From the NCBI GenBank assembly GCA_021399445.1, contig JAJTUQ010000008.1, positions 620,001 through 684,000 on the forward strand: a DNA stretch of 64,000 nucleotides, read 5' to 3'. The DNA is from Xylogone sp. PMI_703. Lineage: Eukaryota > Ascomycota > Leotiomycetes. Position numbers and translations under genes: made by a program. This document shows positions 20,815 through 33,046 of this stretch, piece by piece. The notes under the pieces are model-generated. The model was not told the origin of the DNA, searched no databases, and worked only from the letters and a program-made list of their open reading frames with translations. How positions within the stretch are numbered: position 1 is the first letter of the stretch; every line of letters begins with the position of its first letter.

Positions 20815-21631
20815 TTAACAATTGAATGTTATATCTATAATGGCTTGCACGGGCTGCGAGCAGGTGAATGATGCATTCTCATCATATGCATAGCTATATG
20901 CATGTGGACACGCAGTCTTGAACCACTGGCTGCCGGGAGGACAAATTTTGGGATCGCTGAATTGACCTCTACAACAAGCCTGATCATTGTCATACAGAGA
21001 ACAATCCGACCCACTATTGGAATCACATAAAGGATTAGGAGTGCTATTTCTTAATATTATATTATCTATGGGGCATAGGTAGCCGTCCCCAATAGAATCT
21101 AAGAATGGCGGGACAGAGCAAGAGACCACTTTGCAGTCCGGGTCCTGTAGCGTTGCTGTGATTCCGAGAGTATACGCGTCCACTAGCTTCAACGTTAATT
21201 GCAAGACCATACCTCTCTAGCACAGTGACTTACAACTTACCTAGGCTAATATCGTACCATGCTGTTTGAATCTCCTGGCCCTGCTCATTCTCGCTCTTGT
21301 TGCCGATAGTGATTTCAAAGAGTGTTGTGTCGTCAGCAGATTTGCCCCAGCAGCTAGCCGCTCCACAATCACCTAGCTCACAACTAGTGCCATCAGGAAG
21401 GCAGTACTGCCTGGGCCAGACCCGACCCGACCATGGAGCAGTTATTGGGAGAGCAGTAAAGGTGGAATTAGGTGGTAGCGCTAACCCAGCAGGGAGAGGA
21501 TCCTGAAGACTGGAGGAATTTCCAGTAATGGATGGCCAGATGGTTTGGTTGCAGAGATTTCCAAAATGGAAAGTCACGTCGGCGTTGCTTAGGGTCAGCA
21601 CGACCAGTATCGCAAGGATATAGAAATGCAT
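20815..21631 (-). CDS. thaumatin-like secreted protein, 2 exons, 252 aa
   Basis: Exons on the minus strand are 21631-21241 and 21182-20815. The 58-nt intron starts GTAAGT, has an ATTAAC branch-like site and ends CTAG. Splicing joins WYDISL to VDAYTLGI, as expected for the family. Residues 1-17 (MHFYILAILVVLTLSNA) form a signal peptide. The mature part has the thaumatin start (VTFHFGNLCNQTIWPSI), the acidic-cleft signature around GDCGAASCWG, and many cysteines, several paired near the C-terminus (CSLYDNDQACCRG, then CPPGSQWFKTACPHAYSYAY). Length is normal for the family. Fungal members are extracellular, with proposed glucan-binding or wall-related roles; activity cannot be read here. Intact, while its copy at 33 kb is broken. 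Confidence 0.9.
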
Positions 21632-21668
21632 GTCGAGTTATCTTATAAATTCGCCTTTCGGTATGGGC

Positions 21669-21675
21669 TTATATA
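21669..21675 (-). promoter_or_regulatory. TATA-like element upstream of thaumatin gene
   Basis: TATATAA on the minus strand about 38 bp upstream of the ATG. The same promoter block (AAACCCTATATAA) lies upstream of the rearranged copy at 33.0 kb, so the duplication carried the promoter. Confidence 0.45.
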
Positions 21676-21989
21676 GGGTTTGAAGGCCAGCCAAATACAG
21701 ACCTATCACCAAATACAGACATAGACCACCAAAAATAGATCCAACAATTTACAAGGACTATTCAGATTATGGTTTTACGTTATTCACAAGAATTCTCCAT
21801 GAGTGACAAAGTCACTAAGTTAGTTATGAGCGATCTGGCGCACGTGGAAGGGCCATCTTGAAAGAGGGAAATAGTTTACTCCTTACTTTCCGCCTACGTG
21901 TTGTTACTCCTTCCTGTGAGTAGACGCATACAATCTTAGTGCGGATGCTCCTTGCCAAGTTAAGAGCAACTATAATCTAGACTACGGTG

Positions 21990-22205
21990 CAATGGGCTGT
22001 TGGGCAACGATGTCACCTAGATCCACGGAGGGTGTGATCCATCGGACTCCTTGTAGATACCCCAGAATGCTAGTCAGTGCCTTTCTGCAACGGCTACCTT
22101 TTTAGCTACCTTATAGAGACTCGTTTTGATAGCGATGATAGCTCGTAATAATTCATTCACAACCATAATTGTCTCGTTCCATTTCTTTCTGTACATATCA
22201 ATCTC
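21990..22205. repeat. copy of 6088-6305
   Basis: About 215 bp nearly identical to 6088-6305, same orientation, ending sharply at a TATCAATCTCATAG junction. It carries the tail ends of the two convergent small genes only, so nothing here is functional as a gene. Confidence 0.9.
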
Positions 22206-22949
22206 ATAGTTTTAAGAAGTTACCTAAGGGGGTGACTTGGCTTTGCAGAGAATTATTTTGGCCAAAGAGAATCAAGAATTATTGCCTCCATACTCGAACA
22301 ACTCAGGAGCAGTTAGTGACCGAGACATCTTCGAATTCGAAAAACAGAAGATCACTGTGAGTCTGTTTTGTTTCTCTGTCAATAGATGTCAAGTTGTGAT
22401 TTTTAAAAGAAAGAAAACTCCAATCAGTTGTTCACCTTTCAAATCGAAGTTTCGAAGTACACTCGTCTTTTTCATCAATAAAGAAGTATGGTGGTGCAAT
22501 ACTTTAAAGCTCGATAATTCATTTCAGTCGGCGAATAGCCCCGACCGGCTCCCCGACTCAAAGCGACCTCACGAGAGAATCAGCGAAGAATTCACAAACA
22601 AGCAAACAAGTGATATTTTGCAAATGCATAGCAATCAAGAAAGGAGCTTGAAGTGTCACAATGTTCCATTGGTGATATCCTCTCCTATCTTATATTTCCA
22701 GTGGACCTGATCTATTGAATTCAGGCTCTATTCCTTCAAGACAATCCAGTGTACAGTACAATCAATATACGATGTTCAACCCAGTTACATAGTGATCCGG
22801 CTTTCATGCCTCAAATGTCGTACACAGTGTAAAGTCAGCAACGGCTACAATTGGCGGTTACAGTAGTAGAGAAACCTAAGGGTAAGCGTAGATAATGCTA
22901 TTTTCCTCTCCTATTCCCCTTATAGTTATATCTCTTCTCTCCTCCAAGG
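22206..22949. other. ORF remnants, no gene model
   Basis: A plus-strand frame near 22237-22355 (IILAKENQELLPPYS) ends at a GTGAGT donor. It could be a decayed exon, perhaps of a coiled-coil tail. A second open piece (about 22530-22710) follows. I could not join them into a convincing gene. Confidence 0.3.
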
Positions 22950-23414
22950 AGTCTCGCTTCGAAATTAAATGTGCCATCTCTGAATAACTCGTCGCATCAA
23001 GAACCACGGCTTCAAATCGAATCGGACGGACCGCCACCTCTCACCCGGGTTGACCAGATCATTGGGCATCATCATGGCTTGACTATGGCTATAGAAACTA
23101 GTAATGAGCAGGTGCAGAAATCTAAAACCCACCCACCACTAAGTCCAGAGGAGAGGATCGAACAATTGCAAAGAGAGCGGAGCAGGCTCACTCGCGAGTT
23201 GATCTACTATCGAGAAATGGAACCATTCAGACTGAGATTCGAAGATGACATGAGATCTCTGTTAGGGAAATTTAGTACTAGGGAAGCACATCTACATCTT
23301 GTCGATATAAAGGTTTATACAATACTAAAAGATGTCGTTGTTTCAAGGAAGGAAAACATTGTACTATCTCTCTCTCTTATTCTATTTCCTCCGGTGGTGG
23401 GGGAAAGAATGTAG
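22950..23414 (+). CDS. coiled-coil ORF, probably one exon of an accessory gene
   Basis: Open to 23414 with no ATG at its start; a CTCCAAG acceptor just before 22950 suggests an upstream exon. It contains a long charged helix (ERIEQLQRERSRLTRELIYY, continuing to REMEPFRLRFEDDM) preceded by a Pro/His-rich region. The C-terminal hydrophobic stretch near 23350 may be read-through into an intron. It is similar in type to the coiled-coil gene at 6117-6479. Function unknown. Confidence 0.35.
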   Translation, partial: SLASKLNVPSLNNSSHQEPRLQIESDGPPPLTRVDQIIGHHHGLTMAIETSNEQVQKSKTHPPLSPEERIEQLQRERSRLTRELIYYREMEPFRLRFEDDMRSLLGKFSTREAHLHLVDIKVYTILKDVVVSRKENIVLSLSLILFPPVVGERM

Positions 23415-24309
23415 TAAGTAGCTCTTTTGACCGTTCCGTTATACCTTGTGTTGTCGTACCGTCTTTCTTCTTTAACTGAGGGATTTTGTCGAAGGCTACA
23501 TTGTTGTCCATGTCCATGAACTTGCTACTAGCCTAGATGTTGGAGAGAATATGCAAAAGTGTAATATCGTAAAGCTCTATAGTAACTGATAGAGAGTTGG
23601 CTCTTATGAATTGTCTTGACACATATTTCCCTAATTCTTATCATTTCCTTTGCCAATGGTATGTCAATGTGAATATATCGGCCAAAACCAAGCAATTCTT
23701 TCCACCTTCCATTAAGGAAAATGGTGTAGTTAAAAGACACCCCACTTTCCACCAGTAATTCGTTCAACAATGGAAGGCAGTTGTAGGAACCCTAGAATCC
23801 TATTCATCTAATCTCACTCCAATAATGAAATTATGTGCGATGGGGTCCGATAAGGCCATTAAATGAGTGGCCGATTTGTTCAATCCTGTTGGAATGGCCA
23901 GCCTATTCTCTAGGTGTTAACAATATGTCGTAAAAAACAATACGCTGTATTTCGTAGCTTACATGTTCATGCTCTTCATGACGTTCGTCCCGTGTTTTAT
24001 AGCAATCATGTTCTTGGATTATCTCCAGTTGAGGTAACGCAGTTTCTTCCAGCTCTTTGAGTTGGGAAATGCCATTAACACCAAGTTGAATGTCTCCCAT
24101 GGAAGCGGTCTCTCTGCGCAATGACGGCGGGTTATCCCTAGCGGTCCTTCGTGAGCTAACAAGCGTCCCTGTGTTCGAATTCATAGTTCTTTTTAGACGT
24201 TCGCATTAGTGGATAAGGTGAATAAACAATAGGTTTAGCAGTTTGCGTATATAAGCCTCCTACCGCAAGCTGAAATATGATGTGCCGTTATTAATATAGA
24301 AGGCCGGTT
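23415..24309. other. possible decayed minus-strand gene
   Basis: A minus-strand frame starts with an ATG at 24184 and runs 93 codons (helical, with LKELEETALPQLEIIQEHD). A GTAAGC donor near 23964 and a CACCTAG acceptor near 23915 suggest splicing, and another open piece lies at 23770-23528. I could not connect them with confidence. Confidence 0.3.
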
Positions 24310-24500
24310 TTGCTCAATTTTGGCCTGGAATTGAGTAGTCCGACCGAGTTAGTAAAATCTCATATAACTAACTTACGTTAACTTAATTCCAAATATTAAA
24401 CTTTAGGATCGTTGTATTTACCAGGGATATTTTGCTCAACTTTGCGGGTCAAATTTAGTGGCCGAAAAAGTCGGGTGGCCGGAAAAGCTGGGAAGTAAGG
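24310..24500. repeat. relict DNA-transposon ends related to the 18.9-kb MITE
   Basis: Contains TTTTGCTCAATTTTGGC, GTCCGACCGAGTTAG, ACTTACGTTAACTTAA and a second TTTTGCTCAACTTTGCGGGT. This is the same vocabulary as the MITE arms (GTTAACGTAACT, CGGTCGGAT), in shuffled order. It looks like decayed ends of one or two elements. Confidence 0.45.
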
Positions 24501-24795
24501 ACTTAAGAACCATTCAACTTCGACTGGCACAAATATTTGAGAGATTCTAGCTAATTATTATCATTATTGTAGGCAAACGAGGCAAGAGAATATGATCTAA
24601 ACTGGTGGGCCAGGCGGGTTGGTGAAATTCACTCCCAGCCATACACCCTCCTTATCAACTCCACACAATGGACAGCGCGAGTAATTGCGGTAAACAAACG
24701 CGACGCGATAGCGTGTCATCATACCCAGACACTTACAGCCTTTTCATTTCTAGGATATGGAAAAGAGTGGACTTCACAACGTTCCCCTTACATTT

Positions 24796-25404
24796 TCATT
24801 GCCACCATAACGGCAAAATATCCCACTGATGTAATCGCCCAGCATATTTTAGTTCAATCTGATACCCTCCAGAGTGTGAACAAATTGCAGTATCACTATA
24901 TGACCTGTTTCTGTCTTCATTTTCTAACCGGTCCCCATACATAGCGGCACATGTGGAGATTACTTCGACAAGTCCACTCTTATAATACCTATAAAACAAT
25001 CGGTCGGGCTCCATGATGAATATAGGTCGATGTAGCGTGTTGTAAATACAACTGTGGACGTTTAAATTTATGTTTGGGTCAGTAAGGTTGAATTCGTATT
25101 TTCCCTCGCTATACGAGTGAGGTCGGAGAGACTTTTTGAAACGTTGCCAGCCATTCTTGCTGAACTGGAATTTTTTCTCGTTTAATATAACTATTACCAA
25201 TTTCGGAATGCTGCCTTTAGGCCGAATTGGATGATGAATTTTTTTATGATATTCATCTATAATGTCTGGTAAGTCGATTCCGAGTACAATAAACTTCAGT
25301 CCAGATGTGCTGCATTCGTCGAGAACTTTGGTATCCTGAAACAAGATTTTCCATATAGATTCATACTCGCAATTTTCACCAAGGGCAATCATAGAAACAG
25401 CCAT
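24796..25404 (-). CDS. hypothetical protein, 202 aa
   Basis: A clean single-exon frame with an ATG at 25404 and no in-frame stop, much longer than chance ORFs nearby. It begins MAVSMIALGENCEYESIWKI and has alternating hydrophobic strands (LKFIVLGIDLPDII, then PKLVIVILNEKKFQF), suggesting an alpha/beta domain. No signal peptide, membrane helix or motif I recognise. AT-rich like its flanks. It stands alone between repeats. Confidence 0.5.
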   Translation of the reverse strand: MAVSMIALGENCEYESIWKILFQDTKVLDECSTSGLKFIVLGIDLPDIIDEYHKKIHHPIRPKGSIPKLVIVILNEKKFQFSKNGWQRFKKSLRPHSYSEGKYEFNLTDPNINLNVHSCIYNTLHRPIFIMEPDRLFYRYYKSGLVEVISTCAAMYGDRLENEDRNRSYSDTAICSHSGGYQIELKYAGRLHQWDILPLWWQ

Positions 25405-26627
25405 TTCAAAGGGAAGTATTGTAGAGAAAGAACAGGTTGGGTAGCTGAAACAGCATCGTAGGTAATGCTATTTTAAAGGACCCAAATCCTAGTTAGTAGC
25501 GCCAAAATAGCCTTTTTGTTATCTGATTGAGGATAGCAGGGATACATCCTGTCTAAGCGCTAAGCTGTTTTAGGCTGTTATAGGATCGCAGTCTAGTCTA
25601 CTATCTCCTTTACCTGGATTTGTTGACCACCAAAGCCATTAGTGGTTGGATCCTGTGTGAAAAGTGTGGAAAATGGAATCCAAGAGAATGTGTGTATCGC
25701 CACTTGTGCGTGTGTGGAGGCCTCCCCTTGAATTATGTGCCTTAGGCGTGGAGCCAAAAGTGGCTGCGAAATGGCTTGACACCAATCGAATGCATAGCTT
25801 AACTTATTACTGTGTAGTTCCGCCCGACACACCGAGAATCAGGGCTGTGCCTTGATTTCACGACTAGACAACCAATGATATATAAAGTGGATGATGATGA
25901 ACCCTCAGGAGTTTTCACTTTAGGTACGGGATAAAAATCTGTTGAATAACGTTAGTCTGGATTAAATTTGACTTCTGGCAGTTTTAATTTAATTAGTGCT
26001 CGAATTTATTCCGTATGCTACTCTTAAAAACTACTAATAATATAACGGAAAAACTCACCTTTTAATGCCTTGCTAATCTCTTCACGGTGTTGTTTGAAAG
26101 AGAATTAACCTAGAGCGGCCACCGAACAGATTCCTTATCAAGGTTTCAATCATTACCATCACTGTATGCAGAGGCAACAACTTATCATATTAAAGGGGAA
26201 TTCCAGATACGTAACATAACTATAGATTCGTTAAATTAATCACTAGGTTACGTACAAAGATCCAACTTGTTTGAATAATCCGTGTGCTAAGTATCGTTTG
26301 GGCCTCGCTAAACTCCCTGGTAGTGCTTTGAAGCTGATGAGAGTCTCCTCACTTCTTCTCCCGCGTGCTCCTCAATCTCTAGGGGCCAACGTGGTTTTCT
26401 ATGTAGTTTCTAGATCTACTGTATTAGGAAAGTAATTTGTCCAGATCGTAAACTATATAGTGAAGACTCACATTACAAGGGCTTCTAACCAGAATGGCTT
26501 TTTCTATATCGCGGCTTCATGGAAATGATTGGCAAAAGATCCTCCGCCAAGCTTTAGGATGGCATGAAGCAAATCTCGCGTCCTGCCGGTGACTTGACGG
26601 CAGTCTTTCTCTATACCATGGCCAACG
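25405..26627. other. no supported gene
   Basis: Short, mutually overlapping ORFs on both strands and AT-rich spacers. I see no domain, repeat or regulatory pattern. Confidence 0.4.
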
Positions 26628-26851
26628 ATTCCCTTCCGTTGTTTGCCTCTCTCAATTCAAGCTCTTCACTGTTCGGAGAGTCCACATCCATCTGTGGGGT
26701 TTTTCGGACTGGAGTCCTCTGGTTGCTCGGCTGTGCAATTTTCGGGAGAGCTGGCTATGGGTGAATCTGCAAGCAGGATGGCCGAGTCTGGGCAGCAGTC
26801 AGGGGTAGTTTGACGCTCAGCTCCCTCACCATTTTGATCGTTGTCGCTTCA
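26628..26851. repeat. fragment of the MADS-like gene, copied from 44767-44992
   Basis: About 220 bp in the same orientation as 44767-44992, beginning TTCCCTTCCGTTGTTTGCCT and ending at CACCATTTTGATCGTTGTCG. It covers part of exon 2 only. Small indels break the frame, so it is a non-coding fragment. Confidence 0.9.
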
Positions 26852-27356
26852 GTGTATCATGATCACTGCTAAATTGCAATACACAGCTCTCCTTAGAAAA
26901 TTAGCAATCCTAGCAGATTGTTAGCTATCTTATCAAAAACAGTCCAATGCATCTTATCTCTCGTGGAACGTAACCAACAACTCGTGGAGGAGAACTCCAG
27001 ATACCGAATACCATATGCTTTTCAACAACAGACAGGATTTGGTGATGATAACCATATTGCTTCTCTTGTGTAAACCGTCCCCTTCAGTATAAACCCAACG
27101 CTAATATATCTTATACTGGGATTACGAAGCAATAAGATACAGGACTACATATGCCATGTGTTTCGAGCAAATTATTGTTCTAGCATTCAATGGATGTCTA
27201 ATCTTCGGCGAACTTAGAGTAATAGTGGGAATGGAATATACCAATTCAATTATCACATCCCAACGTAAACGTTTTAGAACCCATAGTTGAATAAACGTGC
27301 GAGGTGAGGCTAATCTACAGTACGGCATAATTTGCACAACAGCCTTACTCAGAGTA
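26852..27356. other. no supported gene
   Basis: A minus-strand ORF at 27409-27122 has no ATG context or domain I can support. Nothing else seen. Confidence 0.35.
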
Positions 27357-27824
27357 CTATAGAAAATATACTTTAGTTGACTGAAAGCCGGTTGTAATGA
27401 AAGTTTCATGGGTCGGCGTAGGCCTAGTCATCATGATAGTACCGAAGCCTCCCTCACCCCTGAGCAATTTGGTGGGCGTCATCAAACGGAGTGTTAGCCA
27501 TGGGCGTATATCCGTATGCCGAACCCCGTTGACTTCAAGGGTCCTTTCTTCGATTAACGGCAGAGCGGTGTTTTTCGTGTGCCGCGTGAAGAATGTGAGG
27601 TGATGAATATATATCCCAATTCGAGTTAAGTATTTGAGTCGCCTAAAAGAACTTGCGCTGAAGATCAATGACGTGTGCGAAAATAGAGCTGGTGTAATAA
27701 TTTTGCAATATTCTCGCGATAATAGACGCAATTCGCGTAGCGTTGCAATATCAAAGCATGCCACAAGAATGGGCATAATCTTTGTATTCATCCAGACCAG
27801 AAACTGTGCTGCCGTGGTTGTCAT
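27357..27824 (-). CDS. F-box-like protein, 155 aa, probably truncated
   Basis: Frame open from the ATG at 27824. The region MPILVACFDIATLRELRLLS, then REYCKIITPALFSHTSLIFS, fits the pattern of fungal F-box proteins: a leucine-rich helix, the R-L-[LV]-S-[RK] turn, then F-x-P-x-LF. The usual LP-x-E-[LI] start of the box is not visible, and the protein stops before the expected leucine-rich or recognition domain. It may be a decayed member of that family, which supplies substrate adaptors to SCF ubiquitin ligases. Confidence 0.4.
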   Translation of the reverse strand: MTTTAAQFLVWMNTKIMPILVACFDIATLRELRLLSREYCKIITPALFSHTSLIFSASSFRRLKYLTRIGIYIHHLTFFTRHTKNTALPLIEERTLEVNGVRHTDIRPWLTLRLMTPTKLLRGEGGFGTIMMTRPTPTHETFITTGFQSTKVYFL

Positions 27825-28857
27825 ATCGAATTCGTGAGGAGGCAAGGTATTGCAGACAACTCAGGTCTGAAGCGACGAGCATTATTTCTTGACCGGTTGC
27901 TCTCCTGCAACCAATGTGGCATCCAATAACCGCTCAAACTAAGCCTTACTCGAAACCCTCTAGATTTCCTTGACAACCAAAGTGCTCAAAGCCCGTAATA
28001 AATCACCCCCAATTCTGCTGCAGCGCTGAATCAGCTTGTGTACCCACAGCCTTGTCTGGGCGTTCCAGCGGGCTGTAACATGTAACTTTCGTATTATATG
28101 TAAGAGAACAAAGATCCACTAGCCAATCGATCAACTTCGCAGTAGTGCTTGCATCTCGTCAGCGGCATTTTAACTAATACATCCACAGTCCAGATACCGC
28201 TGGCTGAGCGGCATGAGACACGCCAAAGGTAAGCTCGGATTAATATCGCGGCCGTGCATAATGTGTCCACTGTTAAGTGTGCGGTACAAGTTTGCCGTTC
28301 CAATCCCGGGCTAGCTTAATCGTGGAAGCCTCACTTCGTATTCCCTAATGCTATCAAAGACGGCGATCAAAGTTAGGGCATAGATTGCTAGCAGCCAATG
28401 GATGAAATGAGAGCATACGATCAATTTTTTCCAAATATTTTGGTTACGGATCAAATAAAAATACTCCTACAGCTATAGAACACCACATGCTAGGTTGCTG
28501 AAGTAACAAGGTAGTTACCGGGCTCTTGGGTAGAGCACGAAAGAAGTAATGTGTCCAACCAGGGGCCCAATTGCCTCTTCGCATTTTCCACGCGTAGACA
28601 TTGAGTTTGATGAGCAGAGAAGCTTGGTCATTCATCGGAGTTGTAACATGTGCATCATTGACCTCAGGCTATGTTTGTCTTGAAAGACCGGAGGATTCTC
28701 CTTCACGGGTTGTTTATTGAAACCTTCAGACGGCGGCTTGTATAAAACGACTCCAGCCAGACACAATGTTTGCAACGACATCTTCGCAGTTACCCTCCTC
28801 GTTACGAGCATCGGGTGTATGATTGGAAACTAGCTGTTACTCTATTTGCGCACGCTG
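27825..28857. other. no supported gene
   Basis: Only short ORFs. No repeat shared with the rest of the window until 28858. Confidence 0.4.
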
Positions 28858-29010
28858 GTCAGGAGGTGTCAGATGTTGCCAAAACAAGGTTGCCTAGCGG
28901 CTCGGCCAGATGCTCCACTTCACTTTTGCATTCCATTTTTGGCCCTTTCCTATTAGGGTAGGTGCAATAAAGCTCGGCCTTCACGACTGATCACAATTCA
29001 CCGAGATATT
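28858..29010 (+). repeat. copy of the 19640-19800 dispersed repeat
   Basis: TCAGATGTTGCCAAAACAAG continuing into GTTGCCTAGCGGCTCGGCCA, CTCCACTTCACTTTTGCATTC and the TTCACGACTGATCACAATTC end match the 19.6-kb copy in order, direct orientation, with few changes. Confidence 0.85.
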
Positions 29011-30238
29011 ATTTACTAAGTGCGATCAATAACGGTTGCGAAACGCGCCTGCCATGGAGCAATCAATCTAGGTTTATCTGATCTACCTGCCTACATTTTG
29101 CTGCTGTCAAACACCTTGGTGCTGATCTCCTCGCTTCCAAATCATGGCTCCCACATGATCGGATTTCTTCGTACTCCACATCAAGACCGTGTCGCAGATG
29201 GAGATTACTGCTCCCAGAACTCGAGAGTACCCGGCATATTGAGCGGAAACATCTAGAATGCAATGCACAATTGCGAAGAGCGACTAGGTACATTTACCAC
29301 GTCCAGTTTAGACGGCACCATGAATAATGTTCACTCTTAAGCATCTTTGCTAGTTAAATTTACGAGCGATGTTACAAGTGGGTTACTAGTAAAACAACGT
29401 AACAAAACGCGTCCAAGGCACTCGTGTGGCTTAATTCAGCATGGTTTTACTAAGGTTCAGTCTAGGGCTATCTACTTACATCACACGAGTGTTACTCCGT
29501 AGTCATGGGTCACAGTGAGATAGTGATGATATTGTTCTTGTCCCCCAGTTGATCAGCCCTTATGTTCGGTGCTGCTCAATAACGAAGCACCCAAAGGTGA
29601 CAAAGAAACAGCAGATAAGGCTTACTGTTGGCAAAAGGCTTATGATGATGTTTAGATTTGTGATATTCAAACCTTTGCTCTTTATTCTTGCTGTAGACAT
29701 AGACTTTTATCCGTTAAGTCTAGGCATCATGTAGTGTTATCTCGTATACTCTTCCCAAGGACAGTTCTTAGGTGGGCGGGAACACACGCTGGAATCATAA
29801 TTTATGCATCGCGAGACATCAATTTGAGGTTTCACAGACGGCGGCGAGCAAGGGATACGGTAGATGGTCTTGAAACCTGGTCCTTCCTAGCTTTGTCTTT
29901 CCTCTCTTAGTTCCATTCGCACCTCAACTTCTAACTTACCGTCCTTGATCGCTCAATGGTCAATTTCTCCTGAAATTTCACCTTATCTCATGCTTTTATC
30001 CTTTGCTATTTGTCCAATTCATTAGGTGCGTCGTATATGCGACTCGGCATGCAGACGTCATGCAGCTCACAAAAATGGATTTTCAACATCATTTAGCTCA
30101 TAAACTCCATAAGCACAAGCACATTGAATTCATTCACTGAAGCCATGGTACGACACAAGTGATTTAACATATAAGACTCTTAAAGCATTCATTCTAAGTT
30201 ATTCGCTCTTCTTTCCCCACCAAGAGATAGTGTGTATT
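29011..30238. other. no supported gene
   Basis: Short unsupported ORFs on both strands; nothing recognisable. Confidence 0.4.
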
Positions 30239-30608
30239 TTAGGGGTTCTCAAGATAAGAAAAATCATCATAAGTCCAACGGCATTCATTTCTCTGTAGCA
30301 TCTTTGTTGTATTCCGGAGGCGTGTCGGCACAAGCTGCTGTATAATTCGGATCTTGGGCCAACCAACCCTCCATGGTTTCATCAAAAGGGTTTGGGTCCC
30401 ATGTAATATCATTCCAAACTTTAATGTTCTCAACAAAGTGACGTTGTTTATCCGTGTACAGCTGCCGGCAATCAGTCTCCATCTGGTCAATTTTGTCGAT
30501 CATTCCTGTCATTGCTTGTAACCTGCCCCTCGTATGCCATACTAATGCAGTACAAACGTTGGGGTGGCAACCTTTGACCAAGAGAAATATCACGATTTTA
30601 GGCAACAC
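30239..30608 (-). pseudogene. ORF fragment, unknown family
   Basis: A 107-codon minus-strand frame without a usable ATG until the internal MTGMIDKI. The sequence after it looks like a genuine protein tail: MIDKIDQMETDCRQLYTDK, then VWNDITWDPNPFDETMEGWL. No motif I can name. Probably a terminal exon or a captured fragment. Confidence 0.3.
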
Positions 30609-32089
30609 TGTGCCAGAGTAAAAACTTGCGCTGGCTACTTTCTCTGGCTACCTTGGACATTTTCAGACTGGATCTAATCCAACATTTCGATTTCGTTTTC
30701 ACCCACGTTAATTAACCTCCGTAGGGATGCTTACTGTGTGAGACATTCCAGAGACGCTAGCAATAGTCTTGTCTAGAGACGGTTATTCGATGTTACGTAT
30801 GGTTACACATTTATATTATCATTCATACACAGGTGTAGTTTCGATTCATCAGCTAAGCTCGAGCTGGGGATCTATCCAAGCAATCACTATTTGATGCATT
30901 CTGTCGAGACTTTGAACCACATGCAACCACCAAGGTTTCGGATCACTGACTCACTTTAACAAGTCCTGTTATGGTCGGTTAGCTTATTGGTTTCGCTCTT
31001 TGATTAGCCATCATGAAACTACAGCAGCATGAGTCATGTTCATACGGCAATGTTGTTTGTCCACCTCTGTCGCCGTTAGCCCCTGAGCACTGCAATTAGC
31101 ATGACGAACCGTGCGAATTGCCATGATTGCACAGGAGTTCGGCGACCCACAAGGACTGCGAGCATCACATTAGGGCTGGTGAATAGGCTAGGACAAATAC
31201 GGCAAGTTAATTCCCGTTACACGCTCTTCTCATACTCGATGGTATCTGCCCACAATGTCTTGTTTATGTGTGGCGATTTGCTGGGCCGGAGTTCTCAAGC
31301 AAAATATTAACTACCTCATCGCCACACTTGAGATTATGCTTTACAGTGGCCGGAGCTGTATCAAAATAGAAAGTGAAGTCCACGAAATACACAACAGATC
31401 ATCATAAGCCATGAGACTGACGTTTATACGACGGTTTTATCCCGTGACACGCTTGCACAGCGATTGTGTAAACGTCCCCCAAGGTAAAGTATTTTTCCAA
31501 TCATGCAACTTCGTCACTAATATATATGAAGTTTGCGATAGAGATGACTCCAAATTACCTTCAAAAACGATCGAGGGCCCTGAGATCTGTGAATTGAGAA
31601 ATTTGCTGTGGGTGTGATCAACTCGGGTTACTTTAATATCAACTTAGCATTGCAACAGAAAAACTATCGTGAGCGAACCACCATATGATTCAAGACGCCG
31701 AGATAGGCAGCTCGACAATATTAACTCGGAGCTCCGAGATAATCCGCCCTCCAATACTCCTGTTGAAATCAAGCTTTGAAATGGGAGACTATGGAGCAAG
31801 CTTCGACTAGGCCATAGGATTTGCACACTTCAGTCAAGGGCGGGCAAACTTATCGAATAATTGCTTCAACATTCGGAATCTCTAATAAAGTTGTTTTGTA
31901 TTTCACTTCTGTCAAATCTAAAGCTTTCATCTAGTTTTTAGATATACAACTGGAGGAAAATTGCCATGTGTCAGTCATTGGTGGTCATGGGAACTACATG
32001 GCCTAACCCGGGCATTACTATGTAGATAGCAAAAACATTCGAGTTTATACAGTATACCTACACGTTCATTGTATATCCTCCAACAACCC
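30609..32089. other. no supported gene
   Basis: Several 60-70 codon ORFs without domains; no shared repeat was noticed. Confidence 0.35.
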
Positions 32090-32480
32090 CGATGTGTTTG
32101 TTTCGCGTGACTCAGAAATGCACCTTAGCAACTATATCACTTCTTGAGCATGTTTTGAAACAAATTCGGTCTTGCAGCAGACTCCTACTCCCTCCGATTG
32201 CTGCAGAAGCTGTAGGTCCATTCCACGAGGACTTCTGGAACGTTGTGTTCCTCAAGCCTTCTTTTCAGAACATCTTTATTGACACCATTATAAGCTCCTT
32301 GGACATCAAACGTGACCAAATAGAACTTAGGTGGCTGAGATGAACATTTTGACGGACGCGCGACGATTGAGCACCCACAACGCTTGTGTAACGCCGGTGC
32401 AAATCGTAGTAGATATCCGTCGCCCGCGAAGGGATCTCTGATCTGCGACTCTACAAAAAGCCGCCCAGGGAGCTGGCTAC
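32090..32480 (-). mobile_element. relict non-LTR (LINE) reverse-transcriptase fragment
   Basis: Minus-strand translation near 32345-32260 gives VTFDVQGAYNGVNKDVLKRR, the motif-A region of fungal LINE (Tad-like) reverse transcriptases. It continues as VPEVLVEW...FCSNRR, as expected, but is broken by stops after that. Upstream on the minus strand, RISTTICTGVTQALWVL resembles the preceding conserved segment, in a shifted frame. Motif B and the FADD catalytic box are not present. A dead remnant. Confidence 0.55.
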
Positions 32481-32960
32481 CGCGCAGTGCACCTCCAAGT
32501 CACGGGTCCTTTGGGTCTTGAGAAAAGACCAGGTCAAGCGAAGCTTTGGAGAAGCCCAAAGAGAATCTTCTGCACTGAATCCTCGCTCCCCACACGAGCC
32601 TAGACACAATATTTGTAGCCACGCCGTGATGGACGATTATTCAATCATTGTTTATGTTTATGATTAAACATATTACGTGTAGTTTATTACGTGTATGGTC
32701 GAGCAGTGGGATACATATTTATATAGGAAAGCAGCCAATAAGATGACCGAAAGTTGGATTTAAAGGAAGATGCTAATTTTAGACATCGATCTAATTCTAT
32801 CTCTAGGTTCCCCCTTTCGCCGCGAGCTATGAATAAAATGTCCATTCCAGCAATATAATACGGATTTGCTAACGAATTGACTACTTCTCAGAAGTTCTCA
32901 GTCCAGGATGACTGCGTAGGCGTAAAGTACGGAGTGAACCATGAACAATATTTAGCTAGG
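32481..32960. other. no supported gene
   Basis: Non-coding; possibly more of the decayed LINE at its left end. The right end enters the thaumatin promoter block. Confidence 0.35.
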
Positions 32961-33046
32961 TTTAATATGTTGATAATCTATATTTGGCTGGCCTTCAAAC
33001 CCTATATAAACCTATACGGAAATCTGACTTTATAAGATAACCCGAC